Shown here: positions 1-11,861 of the stretch, piece by piece
Layout of the letters: each line of letters begins with the position of its first letter
Position numbering within the stretch: position 1 is the stretch's first letter
From: Fragum whitleyi
Taxonomy: Eukaryota > Mollusca > Bivalvia > Cardiida > Cardiidae
Length of the DNA: 64,000 nucleotides
Reading direction: 5' to 3'
Assembly: GCA_948146395.1 (NCBI GenBank)
Contig: OX411546.1
Coordinates: 23,476,449-23,540,448, forward strand
The notes under the pieces: generated by a model
What the model saw: the letters and a program-made list of their open reading frames with translations, nothing else
Database searches by the model: none
Told to the model about the DNA's origin: nothing
Position numbers and translations under genes: made by a program

Positions 1-575
1 TAGATTCTCATCCCCACCCGCCCCTAAAAATAACGCCCGCCCCGAACTTTTTTATTTGTGACAAAAAAAAACCCAAAAAACCGACGTTCGTTAAAGGTAT
101 TGTGGTGTTGATTCAAGGAAAATGGCCGACTGCATCCCTTGCATTGCAACATGTTTTATCACTTTGAAATTAGAAAAAAAGCCGCCCTAGCGGGAAAATA
201 TTTTGAAGTCGAAAGCAACAAATCTTTCTCTCTATTTTCAGGTGATTTCGCTTGACAAGAAGTATGCTTATATTACAGATTGACGCGTGTACAAGATGTC
301 GAGGTCGCACAGTTACACGACAAATAATTTTTGTATCGTAGTTAAAAATAAATGTTGTAACTAATGATTTGCTCTATGGTTTTGCCGATTTTCCACAATC
401 TGGACTATTTCTAATTACCCGAGACCATTGAAAGCATTTCCGATTTCGAATTTCCTATCAGTTCTATCTAAAATAATAAACTTTGTTTCGTGTATTTCCA
501 AACCAATCAAACATTATTTCACTGCATTTCTACAACTTAGGTGTGACAAAAATCCATCCTCGTCGTCATTCGTGA

Positions 576-2081
576 TTTTTAGCTCCACTGGCCGAAGGCC
601 AGCGAGCTATTGTCATGGCGAGGTGTCCGTCGTGCGTCCGTGCGTCCGTGCGTCCGTGCGTCCGTGCGTGCGTAAACTTTTCTTTAAACATCTTCTCCTC
701 CTAAACCAATGGGTGGATTTTGACGAAACTTGGCCAGAATGTTCCTTGGGTGACCCTCTTTTAAAGTTGTTCAAGAAATTTGGATTGACCCCCAAATATG
801 GGCGTGGCAGGGCGGGGCTTATTTTGACCCCGAAATCTTTGAACAACATCTCCTCCTAAACCATTGGGCCAATTTCAATGAAACTTTACCAGAATGTTCC
901 TTGGGTGACCCTCTTTGAAAGTTGTTCAAGAAATTTGGATTGACCCCCAAATATGGGCGTGGCAGGGTGGGGCTTATTTTGACCCCGAAATCTTTGAACG
1001 ACATCTCCTCCCAAACCATTGGGCCAATTTCAATGAAACTTTACCAGAATGTTCCTTGGGTGACCCTCTTCTAAAGTTGTTCAAGAAATTTGGATTGACC
1101 CCCAAATATGGGCGTGGCAGGGCGGGGCTTATTTTGACCCCAAAATCTTTGAACGACATCTCCTCCTTAACCATTGGGCCAATTTCAATGAAACTTTACC
1201 AGAATGTTCCTTGGGTGACCCTCTTCTAAAGTTGTTCAAGAAATTTGGATTGACCCCCAAATATGGGCGTGGCAGGGCGGGGCTTATTTTGACCCCGAAA
1301 TCTTTGAATGACATCTCCTCCTAAACCATTGGGCCAATTTCAATGAAACTTTACCAGAATGTTCCTTGGGTGACCCTCTTCTAAAGTTGTTCAAGAAATT
1401 TGGATTGACCCCCAAATATGGGCGTGGCAGGGCGGGGCTTATTTTGACCCCGAAATCTTTGAATGACATCTCCTCCTAAACCATAGGGCCAATTTCAATG
1501 AAACTTTACCAGAATGTTCCTTGGGTGACCCTCTTCTAAAGTTGTTCAAAAAATTTGGATTGACCCCCAAATATGGGCATGGCAGGGCGGGGCTTATTTT
1601 GACCCCGAAATCTTTGAACGACATCTCCTTCCAAACCATTGGGCCAATTTCAATGAAACTTTACCAGAATGTTCCTTGGGTGACCCTCTTCTAGAGTTAT
1701 TCAAGAAATTTGGATTGATCCCCAAATATGGGTGTGGCAGGGCGGGGCTTATTTTGACCCCGAAATCTTTGAACGACATCTCCTCCTTAACCATTGGGCC
1801 AATTTCAATGAAACTTTACCAGAATGTTCCTTGGGTGACCCTCTTCTAAAGTTGTTCAAGAAATTTGGATTGACCCCCAAATTCAATCTACAGCTAAATA
1901 GTTTACTTTCTTATGAGTTAATTAAGTTCATTCCTTCATGGGTCAGTTTCAACCTAGAAAAAGTCTGAATTCCTTCTGAATGTTGTTCACTTTCATTACC
2001 TTCTATTTTCAATATCATTCTTTCAAATCTTGAGATTTTTAAGCCAGTGGAGCGATACAGGCCCTCTTGGGCCTCTTGTTT
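576..2081 (+). mobile_element. Pearl-type element 1 (GCTCCACTGG subfamily)
   Basis: The 5' end after a T run is a hairpin (GCTCCACTGGCC, loop GAA, GGCCAGCGAGC, 582-607). Then comes a CCGT-rich tract (622-671), an array of 155-bp units (690-1882), and a unique tail. The 3' part has GCCAGTGGAGC at 2043-2053, exactly complementary to the 5' arm (582-592), then a second hairpin AGGCCC-TCTT-GGGCCT and CTTGTTT. This matches published bivalve pearl elements (inverted ends, ACGG tetranucleotide tract, tandem core), which are thought to be non-autonomous relatives of Helitron/Helentron elements. Confidence 0.75.
690..1882 (+). repeat. 155-bp tandem array (about 7.7 units)
   Basis: The word GTTCAAGAAATTTGGATTG recurs at a 155-base step eight times, with only a few differences between units. 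Because 155 is not a multiple of three, each unit is read in a different frame, which produces the staggered 61-104-codon open frames on both strands; none is a gene. This is the core of pearl element 1. Confidence 0.9.
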
Positions 2082-3137
2082 ATTCTCAAAATTACTTACT
2101 ATTTATTTGAAAATTAAGTCCGGTTCCAAATATCCGAGAAAGAAAGACTCGAGAAAATTAACAAAATCGCGACTAAAACAATTTCAATATGACGTCAATC
2201 TGTAATTTTCTCTCACGTTTGAAACCTTTGATCCAGAATAGTTTATTTTTCGGGGAGGGTGAACGGGTAATCAAACACGCCGACACCAGATGTTCGACTA
2301 TTTCGGGGACAGTTTCTTTGCTCGGCACGCGACGCACGCTTGAAAAAACTGATTGATGTTAACCCTTTCCATCGCCAGGGTGAATAGATGGGATTTAGAT
2401 GACTCTCTTCACGGATTAATTTTTATTAAACAGGAATACTTTACCGTTTTTTACAGCAGGTAGGACATTATTTCAAAATAAAGAGACGATATAGAACAAT
2501 TATAATTTTACGCATTTTGATATTGAACGGGACCGAGGTAGATTTGCCGATACGGTGATTATAATTTCTGACAGAAAGCTCGGGTAGCTTTATTTATTTC
2601 TCGTCAGATGGCCTCTTCATTACCCGGTTATCTACCAATAAACAAAGAAATGCAAAGTTTATTCTTAAAATAATGTGCAAAGTTCACTTTGATATAAAAT
2701 CATGAAAAAGAAAGTAGTTGGTCAAACAATTTACGATTCGGTGCCTTCACGTCGTAACAATAACTTAGATCATCTGTGATTACGAACTTTGGGTGTCTGC
2801 ATAGCGCCAATATCTGAATCATTTTGATCAGTGAAAGTACAGAAATACACACTATTCTGAGATTAAATTTTATTTATTAAACACTTTGAACAAATAATTA
2901 TCAAGTAAATTCAGTCTTTACCAGAATCTGTTCAGCAGTCTAAAAAAGAAGAGGTACCAGTAAAACAATACGAACGCTTCAAATTATTTTCTTTTCTCTA
3001 CGGCATTGAACTCAAACTCTTTATAAACCAGTGGGCTCCTCGGCTTTGTTACTTGCTAAAACGATGACCCCCCCCTCCCCCCCGAAATAGAAAATAAAAG
3101 ATAAAAGCCGTCCACCCGCCCCTTTTTTTCTGAAAAA
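2082..3137. other. Non-coding interior of the 1-3152 element
   Basis: No exon, RNA or repeat unit recognised. It contains a C-rich run (3066-3085) next to the right inverted end. Confidence 0.4.
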
Positions 3138-3164
3138 TCGGATGAGAATCTAATAATTTATTTG

Positions 3165-3290
3165 GTGTGGCCTAATGTGCATGTGCATGATTTAAGATCT
3201 GGTATGAGTTAGGATCATGATAGAAGTACAAATGATAGAGTCCATATTTTTATGGTGTTATCTTTGAATGAAAAATAAGAAAAAAAAGAG
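3165..3290 (+). repeat. SINE-2 3' fragment
   Basis: Matches the 3' half of the SINE at 20930-21195 (GTATGAGTTAGGATCATG, then the ATGGTGTTATC tail and an A-rich end). It lacks the tRNA-like head. It abuts the inverted end at 3152. Confidence 0.5.
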
Positions 3291-4236
3291 TGAAAAGCCA
3301 GCTAGTGACTATCTAAGTTTGAATAAAAAAATTTACTTAAGCCTTGCAATGGAATTGTTCAACTTAAAATTAAGATACAATTATTACAGTTCATTAGGCC
3401 CCTATTTGTGGTCACTAAGAATAAAACACAAAAAAAAATAATCAGCTGAGAACAGCTCACCTTGTATAGTCTATCTTAAAAATGGTATCATTAGATTTTT
3501 TTTACTTTATGTAAATTGAATGTATTATCCAAGAAACTTAAGGATCATGATTTCAAGTAATTTTGGGCATAAGATAGTATTTGGTAACATTTAAATGTTA
3601 TTCTAACAGACTTAAAATTGTAGGCTTATTTAAAACAATCTTGCATTCATCCCAGTGTAATATTTAACAAATTTTGAAATGGTTAAGAAATTACTGAGAA
3701 AATTGAAGACTGTTTAAATTTTAGGAGAGGCTGTTAATTGAAGGAAGTTATAGATAGTAATTTGTGCTCATTTGGGAAAGTGAATTGTTCTCATTTAAGG
3801 AAAGTGATTTTAGAAATTGTTAGCTTTGACTCTTTTCTGTATTCTCAGATATTCTTCTCTTGGTCAAAGAAAAAAGAGTTGATGATAATCAGATTGTACT
3901 GACAGAATATCGATGTCTGATCTGCACCTTTACAACTAACTAAATTCTTTTTCCTTTAGTTTTCACTACAAATTTCATTGAAATAATTGTTATATTTTTT
4001 ATTGCCCTTCTTTGGATAAGATACAAAGAATTATTTCTGCTTTATTGTTGTCCTAATATCATTCTATTTATCTGTCTGTCTCTCTTGCCTGTTTTCAAAA
4101 TTTTACTGTCAGGCTGTTTTCAATTAATTTATATAAACTGAAATTACAATATTTCCTATTTAAGAATAAATGTACAAATTATGGCACAAAAGCATCTTCT
4201 TTTGATCTATTATACATACCATGCAATAAGAATATA
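3291..4236. other. AT-rich DNA with nothing recognised
   Basis: Simple AT-rich sequence without coding signal, repeated unit or inverted structure that I can support. Confidence 0.4.
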
Positions 4237-4314
4237 TTGATGGCTCAGTGCACAACAGTTGTAACTCCCAATATGTTTATAGGGAGTTACAACTGTTTTG
4301 CACTGAGCCATCAA
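4237..4314. repeat. Short hairpin MITE, family H1, copy 1
   Basis: TTGATGGCTCAGTGC and its inverse flank arms carrying CAGTTGTAACT with a TATAGG centre. The whole repeat folds on itself. One of about ten copies in the window. Confidence 0.8.
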
Positions 4315-4565
4315 TAAACAATGATGCTGTCCAGGACGCAAGGTAGAATAGACTAAGATCAGACTGCACACTGATCTGTGTCTGTATCTTCTACCAAAAC
4401 AGAAATATTTCAGGTGTAGGATGACATGAGTTAAGAATCAATGTTACATTGAAAAAAAAAATGATGCAAAATGCTTCTTCTTTTTGAACTAATATACCAT
4501 ATTTAAATAATTGCAATTACTAAGAATCTATAAACGATGAAATTAAACTGACGAGGATTGAACAG

Positions 4566-5690
4566 TTTTAGCTCACCTGAGCACATTGTGCTCAAGGTGA
4601 GCTTTTGTGATCATTGGATGTCCGTCATGCGTCGTCCGTCAGGCGTCATCCATCGTCAGACATCAACAATCTAAGTGTTTACACTCTAGAGGCCACAAAT
4701 ATGGTCCAATCATCATGAAACTTTGTCAGAATGTTCCTCAGGTCCCAAGGATGAACGCTATTGAAAATGGGAAGGATCCATGCCATATCACGGGAAAAGG
4801 GGTCTAAAAGACAATTTTCTTGTTTACACTATAGAGGCCACAAATATGGTCCAATCATCATGAAACTTTGTCAAAATGTTCTCCAGGTTACAATGATGAA
4901 CCCTATTGATATGGGAAGGATCCGTGCCATATCACTGGAAAAGGGGCCTAAAAGACAATTTTCTTGTTTACGCTCTAGAGGCCACAAATGTGGTCCAATC
5001 ATCAAGAAACTTTGACAGAATGTTCTCCAGATAACAAGAATGAAGCCTATTGAATATGGAAAGGATTCGTGCTATATCACAGGAAAAGGGGCCTTAATGA
5101 CAATTTTCTTGTTTACACTCTAGAGGCCACAAATATGGTCCAATCATCATGAAACTTTGTCAGAATGTTCTCAATGTTACAAGGATGAACCCTATTGAAT
5201 ATGGGAAGGATCTGTGCCATATCACGGGAAAAGGGGTCTAAAAGACAATTTTCTTGTTTACACTATAGAGGCCACAAATATGGTCCAATCATCATGAAAC
5301 TTTGTCAATATGTTTGTCAGGCTACAAGGATGAACCCTATTGAATATGGGAAGGATCTGTGCCATATCATGGGAAATGGGGCCTTAATGACAATTTTCTT
5401 GTTTACACTCTGGAGGCCACAAATATGGTCCAATCATCATGAAACTTTGTCAGAATATTTGTCAGGTTACAAGGATGAACCCCTTTTGAAAATTGGAAGG
5501 ATCTATGCTGTATCACGGGAAAAGGGGCCTAAAAGACAATTTTCTTGTTTACACTCGAGAGGCCACAAATATGGTCCAATCATCATGTAACTTTGTCAGA
5601 ATGTTCTCCAGGTTACAAGGATGAACCCTTTTGAATATGGGAAGGATCTGTGCCATATCATGGGGAAAGGGGCCTTAAAGACAATTTTAA
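4566..5690 (+). mobile_element. Pearl-type element 2, outer copy, 5' part
   Basis: Begins TTTTA then hairpin GCTCACCTGAGCAC-ATT-GTGCTCAAGGTGAGC (4571-4602), a degenerate CCGT tract (4619-4660), and seven core units of about 146 bp. The array stops in mid-unit where the 5' hairpin of a second element starts at 5691. It has no 3' end of its own here; the matching end is probably at 7550-7600. Confidence 0.7.
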
Positions 5691-7330
5691 GCTCACCTGA
5701 GCACATCGTGCTCAAGGTGAGCTTTTGTGATCATTGAATGTCCGTCGTGCGTTGTATGTCTTGCGTTGTTTGTCGTCTGGCGTCAACAATCTTAATGTTT
5801 ACACTCTAGAGGCCACAAATATTACACAATCTTGATGAAACTTGGTCAGATTGTTGGCCAGGTCACAAGGATGAACCCTATTGAAAATGGGAAGAATCCA
5901 TGCCATATCAAGGGAAAAGGGGCCTTAAAGACAATTTTCTTGTTTACACTCTAGAGGCCACAAATATTACACAATCTTTATGAAACTTGGTCAGATTGTT
6001 GGCCAGGTTACAAGGATGAACCCTATTAAAAATGGGAAGAATCCATGCCATATCAAGGGAAAAGGGGCCATAAGGACAATTTTCTTGTTTACGCTCTAGA
6101 GGCCACAAATATGGCCAAATCTTCATGAAACTTGGTCAGGATGTTTGTCAGGTCACAAGGATTAACCCTATTGAAAATTCGAAGGATCCATGCCATATCA
6201 AAGGAAAAGGGGCCTTAATGACATTTATCTTGTTTACGCCCTAGAGGCCACGAATATGGCCCTATCTTCATGAAATTTGGTCAGGATGTTTGTCAGGTCA
6301 CAAGGATTAACCCTATTGAAAATGGGCAGGATCCATGCCATATCAAGGGAAAAGGGGCGTTAAAGACAATTTTCTTGTTTACGCTCTAGAGGCCACAAAT
6401 ATGGCCCAATCTTCATGAAACTTGGTCAGGATGTTTGACAGGTCACAAGGATGAACCCAATTGAAAATTGGAAGGATCCATGCCATATCAAAGGAAAAGG
6501 GGCCTTAATGACCTTTATCTTGTTTACGCTCTAGAGGCCACGAATATGGCCCAATCTTCATGAAACTTGGTCAGGATATTTGTCAGGTCACAAGGATTAA
6601 CCCTATTGAAAATGGGCAGGATCCATGCCAAATCAAGGGAAAAAGGGCCTTAAAGACAATTTTCTTGTTTACACCCTGGAGGCCACACATATGGCCAAAT
6701 CTTCATGAAACTTGGTCAGAATGTTTCGCAGGTCACTAGGATGAAGCCTTTTGAAAAGGGGAAAGATCCATGCCATACCAAGGGAAAAGGGGCCTTAATG
6801 CCAATTTTCTTGTTTACAGTCTATAGGCCACAAATATGGCCCAATCTTCATAAAACTTGAACAGAATATTTGTCAGGTTACCAGGAGGAACTCTTTTGAA
6901 AATGGGCAGGATCCATGCCTTATCACAGGAAAAGGGGCCTTAATGCCAATTTTCTTGTTTACACCCTGGAGGCCACTAATATGGCCATATCTTCATGAAA
7001 CTTGGTCAGAATGTTGGTCAGGTCTCAAGAATGAACCCTATTGAATATAAGAGGGATCCATGCCATATCACTGTAAAAAGGATCTTAATAACAATTTTCT
7101 TGTTCACACTTTAGAGGCCACAAATATGGTCCAATCTCCAAGGAACTTGATCAGAATGTTGGCCATTGTCTCGAGAATGAACCATTTTGAAAAAGGGAAG
7201 GATACATGCAATATTAAGGGAAATGGGGCCTGACAATTTATGTTTACACTCTAGTCTCTAGAGGCCACAAATTTGGTTCAATAGTCATGAAACTTGGGCA
7301 GAATGTTGGCCAGGTCACATGAAACTGGTT
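4671..7330 (+). repeat. Tandem arrays of about 146-bp units (7 + 11 units)
   Basis: The word AGAGGCCACAAATATGG recurs about every 146 bases, interrupted only by the second 5' end (5691-5800). Frames of 60-131 codons within it are by-products of the repeat. Confidence 0.9.
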
Positions 7331-7490
7331 TAGAAAAGGCTAGATACTTATGCAGGGATCATAGGAATAGAATAATGTCTTTCTTTGAATAATCTAATGG
7401 TCATTTAATGATCTTTAAAGCATTTAATTTTGTTAAGGGAGGATCAGAGACGAAGGTGAGCAATATAGGACCATCATGGTCCTCTTGTTT
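5691..7490 (+). mobile_element. Pearl-type element 2, inner copy (complete)
   Basis: Same hairpin (5691-5722), a CCGT-like tract, about eleven units of roughly 146 bp to 7330, then GAAGGTGAGC (complement of the 5' arm), hairpin AGGACCA-TCA-TGGTCCT and CTTGTTT at 7490. Its units form a distinct subfamily from the outer array: CAATCTTCATGAAACTTGG here against CAATCATCATGAAACTTTG there. Confidence 0.75.
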
Positions 7491-7602
7491 AGTTTACACT
7501 TTAACAAATCATGAATTTGACTTTTACTGGAAATTTGACAATTATCAAATAAGACAAAAAACGAAGGTGAGTGATTAAGGACCATCTTGGTCCTCTTGTT
7601 AC
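7491..7602 (+). mobile_element. Second pearl 3' terminus, likely right end of the outer element
   Basis: A second copy of GAAGGTGAG, hairpin AGGACCA-TCT-TGGTCCT and CTCTTGTT follows 110 bases after the first. Bases 7491-7500 (AGTTTACACT) resemble the core word TGTTTACACTCTAG, as expected if the inner element had interrupted a core unit. Confidence 0.55.
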
Positions 7603-7910
7603 ACTTGTATGTGACTCAGTCTTTTTTTTGGCTGTAACAAAAAACAAAAAAGAATTGCTCGTGTAGCAGAAAAAAAAAGATAGAATTGACCATATATGGA
7701 AATCTTTGTTAAATAAATGTATAGCTGTTAATGGACATTACTGGAGAGCAATATCCAAGAAAAACTGATCTATTTTTGTGTCGTCTAGAACTCCCAGTTG
7801 TATATAGATGGTGGTAATATCAGGTTTTAAGTTTACATTGGTCAATCTATTGATTACCCAAATATAGAGTGCTGGACAGATTTTTTTCTGGAACTGTTTA
7901 CCTAACAGTA

Positions 7911-7987
7911 TATTGCTCAGCATGAAACAGTTGTAACTGCCTATTTGTTTATAGGAAGTTACAACTGTTTCATGCTGGGCCATTGAC
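7911..7987. repeat. Short hairpin MITE, family H1, copy 2
   Basis: CTCAGCATGAAACAGTTGTA and its inverse, with a TATAGG centre. Confidence 0.75.
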
Positions 7988-8104
7988 CTGACTATATATT
8001 CTGGAATGCTAGATTATTATTGCTATTCAGAATGGGTGTTTTGGTGCTTCAGATTCAAATATTTTACCAAAACATATTGACTTAAATCAAGCTGTTGTCA
8101 AAAT

Positions 8105-8235
8105 AGCACAGTTGATACTTCAGTCTCAATCATGATGTGCCAGGTCCAATTTTTTGTGGCAGCATTCATCTTTTTCAATATTTGTCTCCTGTGATATGAC
8201 TGAAAAATTGTCATAAGTGGTGTTAAAGCTGCTTT
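8105..8235 (+). repeat. Degenerate SINE-1 remnant
   Basis: Shares GCAGCATTCATC, a TTTGTCTCC word, GTGATATGACTGAAA and GTGGTGTTAAAGC with the SINE at 20517-20781. Middle part deleted. Confidence 0.4.
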
Positions 8236-8783
8236 AAGCAAACTGAAGATTCTTACTGCATTTCTAAATTGACAGTTTATCAGGCCTTATGATTGAGGAA
8301 TGTTTGAAATACATTCTTCATTAAGTAATCTGAGCTGCCTGGTTATTAAGATCACAGTGCCCTAAGGCCAGTGCAATTGGATTGTTTACATTGGCATTCA
8401 TTCCCATTGGCTTTGCACTTATGATATAAGAAAAAAAAAATCCCACAGCTTTATATGCTATTCATTCTTCATATTTTTTGAAAATACTCTGTGTGAAAGG
8501 AAATGTTTATTGACTCTAGAAGGATCTTCAAATGTATTTATCTCTTCTCTGTTTGCATTAGAAATTGCCATGTACTGATTGAGTATTTGTACAAGCCACT
8601 GTGGAGTACTGTCATTGTTTCCTTCATATTATTGTAGGCCTTTAAAGCTTTTACTGATTGACCAGCATGGGAAAAAATATTCAATCAGCTTGATGCAATA
8701 AGATTACCCTCTTAATTGCAACTCTGATATAGATGTACAAGTGTTTTTTTTAGGCTCAACCAACCATGAAGTGCAAGGTGTGA

Positions 8784-9020
8784 GAGCTGTGTGTGACATT
8801 TCCATGATTTGATCTTTGAGCGAAGGGCCATCATTATAGCATCCTAAACAGCTACATAGTGTGATTGGAAGAATGCCTGACTGTTTAAAGACACTTTATG
8901 ACCTTATCTAAGTAAAAAGCACAAACAGAAGACTCTGGTCAGACTGTGCAGATGCACAGGCTGGCCTGAGTCTTTGCTTGGTGCACATTTCAAATTGTTG
9001 AAAATGTCACGCACAGGCTC
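8784..9020. mobile_element. M230 MITE copy
   Basis: About 230 bp with inverted ends: left GTGTGTGACATTTCC, right AAATGTCACGCACAGGCTC. Centre has the hairpin GGTCAGACTGTGCAGATGCACAGGCTGGCC in two arms. One of about ten copies. Confidence 0.65.
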
Positions 9021-10177
9021 AAATATGATTGGTCTGTCATCAAATGTTTGTCAGTCTATCCCTTGGTCCATCTGAAAGTTCTACTAAATTTAATGAAAAT
9101 TTGTTGCTATTACAGAAATACAACTGTAGCAAGGCTATGGATGTACATATAAATTGGAAAATAGGACCCAAGAGAATACAAATTAAAAAAATGAATTGTC
9201 AAATAAACATACGAAGCATAAGGAATCAGCATTTTCTGCGTTTGCTTATCTTTGGTCTCGATGGGGGTATATGTATGTTTCTGTTAAACTGATTAATATG
9301 CTTCATAATTATCTTTAATGTCTGACACAATATGGCATTTTTTTCAATGAAAAAACATAGCAATTATTCTGTAATGATCTCAGTTACTTTGATCACATGT
9401 TAAATGATGTAAATGATGTTATAAAATGGTTAATCAATTGCTAGCGAGGTTATACCATTAACTAATCATTCCAAAGACTTCTCACCTAGTTTAGGAGTAT
9501 TTCTTGGGGGAAAAAAATGGTGTGATTTAAAATTTTTGTTTGTTGGCCAACTTAATTCTGAACAAAATCAACATAGGCAAGGGAGATTATCATGTCATTA
9601 AATAAGTAACTCTTTTACAGGAATGTCTTCCTTATGATGTATATTCTATTAAATTTGCTATGTGCAGGTAAAATTGATGAACCTATTTTTCTCCCCAAAA
9701 CTATTTTGAGGGAGGTCAGTTTGTCAGATGATTTGTGGTTCATTTAGTGTTTTCAGTGGGCCCAATTTGGTGAAAGTCCATTGACCTTTGACAGAGTTAT
9801 GGCCCTTTAATGAAGAATCTTTTCTGCTCAATTTCATAGCATGTTATTGAATTATTTTATTCAATTGTCACTGAAATATTCAGTTATAATATTTGCACTA
9901 CAAAATCGACAAAGTGCATTTGGGGTTTTTGTCTGCTTTGAGATAATTCTATTTTTTTTTAAATGCTTGAATTATCCAAATATCTATATAAATATTGAAT
10001 TCAGGCCAGAGGAGCAACACAGGTGCTTATTTAGTGCCTTTACTGTTCATCATTTACCAGTTGCTTTAAGTAAACATTATTTAATTTTTGTTGTTACTGT
10101 ATGATTAACGACATTCTATATCATCAATGTAATGCTCAAACCTTTAAACAAGCTGTAGTTATGAGGTTTTGAAATTG
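9021..10177. other. AT-rich DNA with nothing recognised
   Basis: Frames of up to 87 codons occur (9029-9292, 9841-10104) but show no protein family feature and no splice-bounded pattern. Confidence 0.4.
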
Positions 10178-10416
10178 GGCCTGTGCATGACATTTCCAAC
10201 AATTTCACATGTATGTGTAGCATGAAAGTTGAGCAGCCTAGATAAAATTACACAATTGCAACCAGAATATATTCTGACTGCCAGACGAGGGATTAAATCA
10301 TTATCCACCTATATTGTGTATGGCAAAGACTGTGGTCAGACTGTGCAGCTGCACAGGCTAGCCAGAGGCTTTGCTTTGCCCACATGCGAAATTGTTGGAA
10401 TTTTAGGCACAGGCTC
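10178..10416. mobile_element. M230 MITE copy
   Basis: Left end GGGCCTGTGCATGACATTTC, right end AAATTGTTGGAATTTTAGGC-ACAGGCTC, central AGACTGTGCAGCTGCACAGG hairpin. Confidence 0.7.
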
Positions 10417-10829
10417 AATTACAACGACGATATGCATAATAATTGAATCATTGTCTTGTACCAAAATTGATTCTCAGAACTGATTATCCGCCTCTTCAAG
10501 TAAATCTTGATTTCCGTAGTATTGTCGTGTGCCAAGTTTGAATGAAAAAGGGCTTACAAAAGCTGCAGGATATAGAGATTGCCTATCTCTATCAAGATTA
10601 TGTCTGATGTAAAAAATCAGTGAGGGTCCAAAGAAATGATATCTTTGAGAGATTTATAACTTATATTTAGATATAGGAGATAGAAAATGTAAGATCCACC
10701 CTTTTACATGTTAGAGGTCATGAAAGTTTGATCTCATTTGTTCTGAATTAAATAGAGTCTCAAAAGGTCTCAAAAGTAAAATGGATTCATACTAATGATT
10801 ATAAGCAACCAAAATATCCTTACTTTACT

Positions 10830-10925
10830 ACGTATAAAGGTAAAAAGCCATCATGATTGGGAATATTCCTACTTTGGCAGGAGGTATGGACAAACATCAG
10901 CCTGCACATATGTGCAGATTGATTT
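10830..10925 (+). mobile_element. TTAA MITE (T1) fragment
   Basis: Shares GGGAATATTCCTACTTTGGC-AGGAGGTATGGAC and the CATCAGCCTGCACATATGTG word with T1 elements at 19377, 27263 and 35504. It stops where a SINE begins. Confidence 0.5.
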
Positions 10926-11190
10926 TAGAGCAGTTGGTAGCACGTCGATCTAGAGGTCAGGGGTTTGATCCAGATGGCAGCATTCATCCTTTCCAACTAT
11001 TTGTTTCTCACCAATGGGTCGATAATTGTTGACCAATGTGAGAAAGCAGCTGGAGGCTAGGAAAGGATATGATGGTAGTACTGGTGTGAAATATACCTGA
11101 GGAATCATTTGTTAGGTGCTCCAGCCGATGTGATATAACTTAAAGATTGTTGAAAGTGGTGTTAAACTCCATTCAATCAATCAAACCAAC
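10926..11190 (+). repeat. SINE-1 copy (tRNA-derived)
   Basis: A-box-like GCAGTTGGTAGCACGTCG, B-box-like GGTTTGATCC, then the family body (CTTTCCAACTATTTG, GCAGCTGGAGGCTAGGAAAG, TTAGGTGCTCCAGC) and the ATTCAATCAATCAAA tail. Confidence 0.75.
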
Positions 11191-11782
11191 CTATTCTGAC
11201 TTAGGGCCAATACAGAAACTCATATGAGTCATCATCCTTACATTATGTAATCATATTTATGGAAATTTTTTGACTGTATCTTAACAAGGTGAAGACTTGT
11301 CGTCTATTATTGGGTTTTTTTGGTGATCTTACCGTTCTTTATGGATTTGACGTATCTAATAAAGCGTAGAATTATATAATAATCAATGGCTCGGTCCCCA
11401 CGAGACAGACCAAAATACCATTATTTCCACTTATAGTGTAAGAAGGAAAGCCATTTATTCGTCATATTGATCCAATTGTCTAACAGACCATTTTTGGACA
11501 GACATCTGCTTTTAGAAATATTGCCAATAAGTCTCATGTTTATGGAGCATCTTTTGGGGGATTTATGCAGGGTGGACAAAAAGTTTTCAAAGACATTATA
11601 TTATAACTTAAAAATAAGAATAATCAATTTATGATCTCTAATATATAGTTTTCTTATGAATATTTAGAATTCTCTTTGGATATATATTCTTGGATAAATT
11701 ATATAAATAGATATAGATATATATCTTGGATATAAAATTGTCTGCCTTAGAAATGCTGCTTTAAACAATTATTACTCATTAG
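11191..11782. other. AT-rich DNA with nothing recognised
   Basis: Low-complexity TATA-like stretches near 11690-11730 only. Confidence 0.4.
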
Positions 11783-11861
11783 AAAATTAGAAAGTTCTTT
11801 TATAGTCATGAGAGAGTTATTTAATAACTCTCTCATGACTATAAAAGAACTTTCTAATTTT
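11783..11861. repeat. Perfect 79-bp palindrome
   Basis: Arms of 39 bases (11783-11821 and 11823-11861) are exact complements around a single base at 11822. No other copy of this arm is visible in the window. Confidence 0.9.

Larger units (their letters stand above)
1..3152. mobile_element. Possible 3.15-kb non-autonomous element with 13-bp inverted ends
   Basis: The first 13 bases (TAGATTCTCATCC) are repeated exactly in inverse at 3140-3152. Both ends are next to C-rich tracts with CCACCCGCCCC (15-26 and 3112-3122). A second inverted match of 14 bases lies inside (ATTACAGATTGACG near 273-286; its complement near 2190-2204). No transposase-like frame is present. The window starts at the first base of the repeat, so a target duplication on the left cannot be seen. 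The outer DNA holds pearl element 1. Confidence 0.35.

Noticed and set aside
428..1968. Overlapping frames of 61-143 codons on both strands with NETLPECSLGDP-like peptides
   Set aside because: They restart every 155 bases in shifting frames because the DNA is a tandem repeat; no single protein explains them.
4607..5590. Frames with repeated GHKYGPIIMKLCQNV-like peptides
   Set aside because: By-product of the 146-bp core array of a pearl element; frame shifts at unit borders and no start or splice logic.
690..7330. CRISPR array
   Set aside because: Units are contiguous and lack unique spacers, and the genome is animal.
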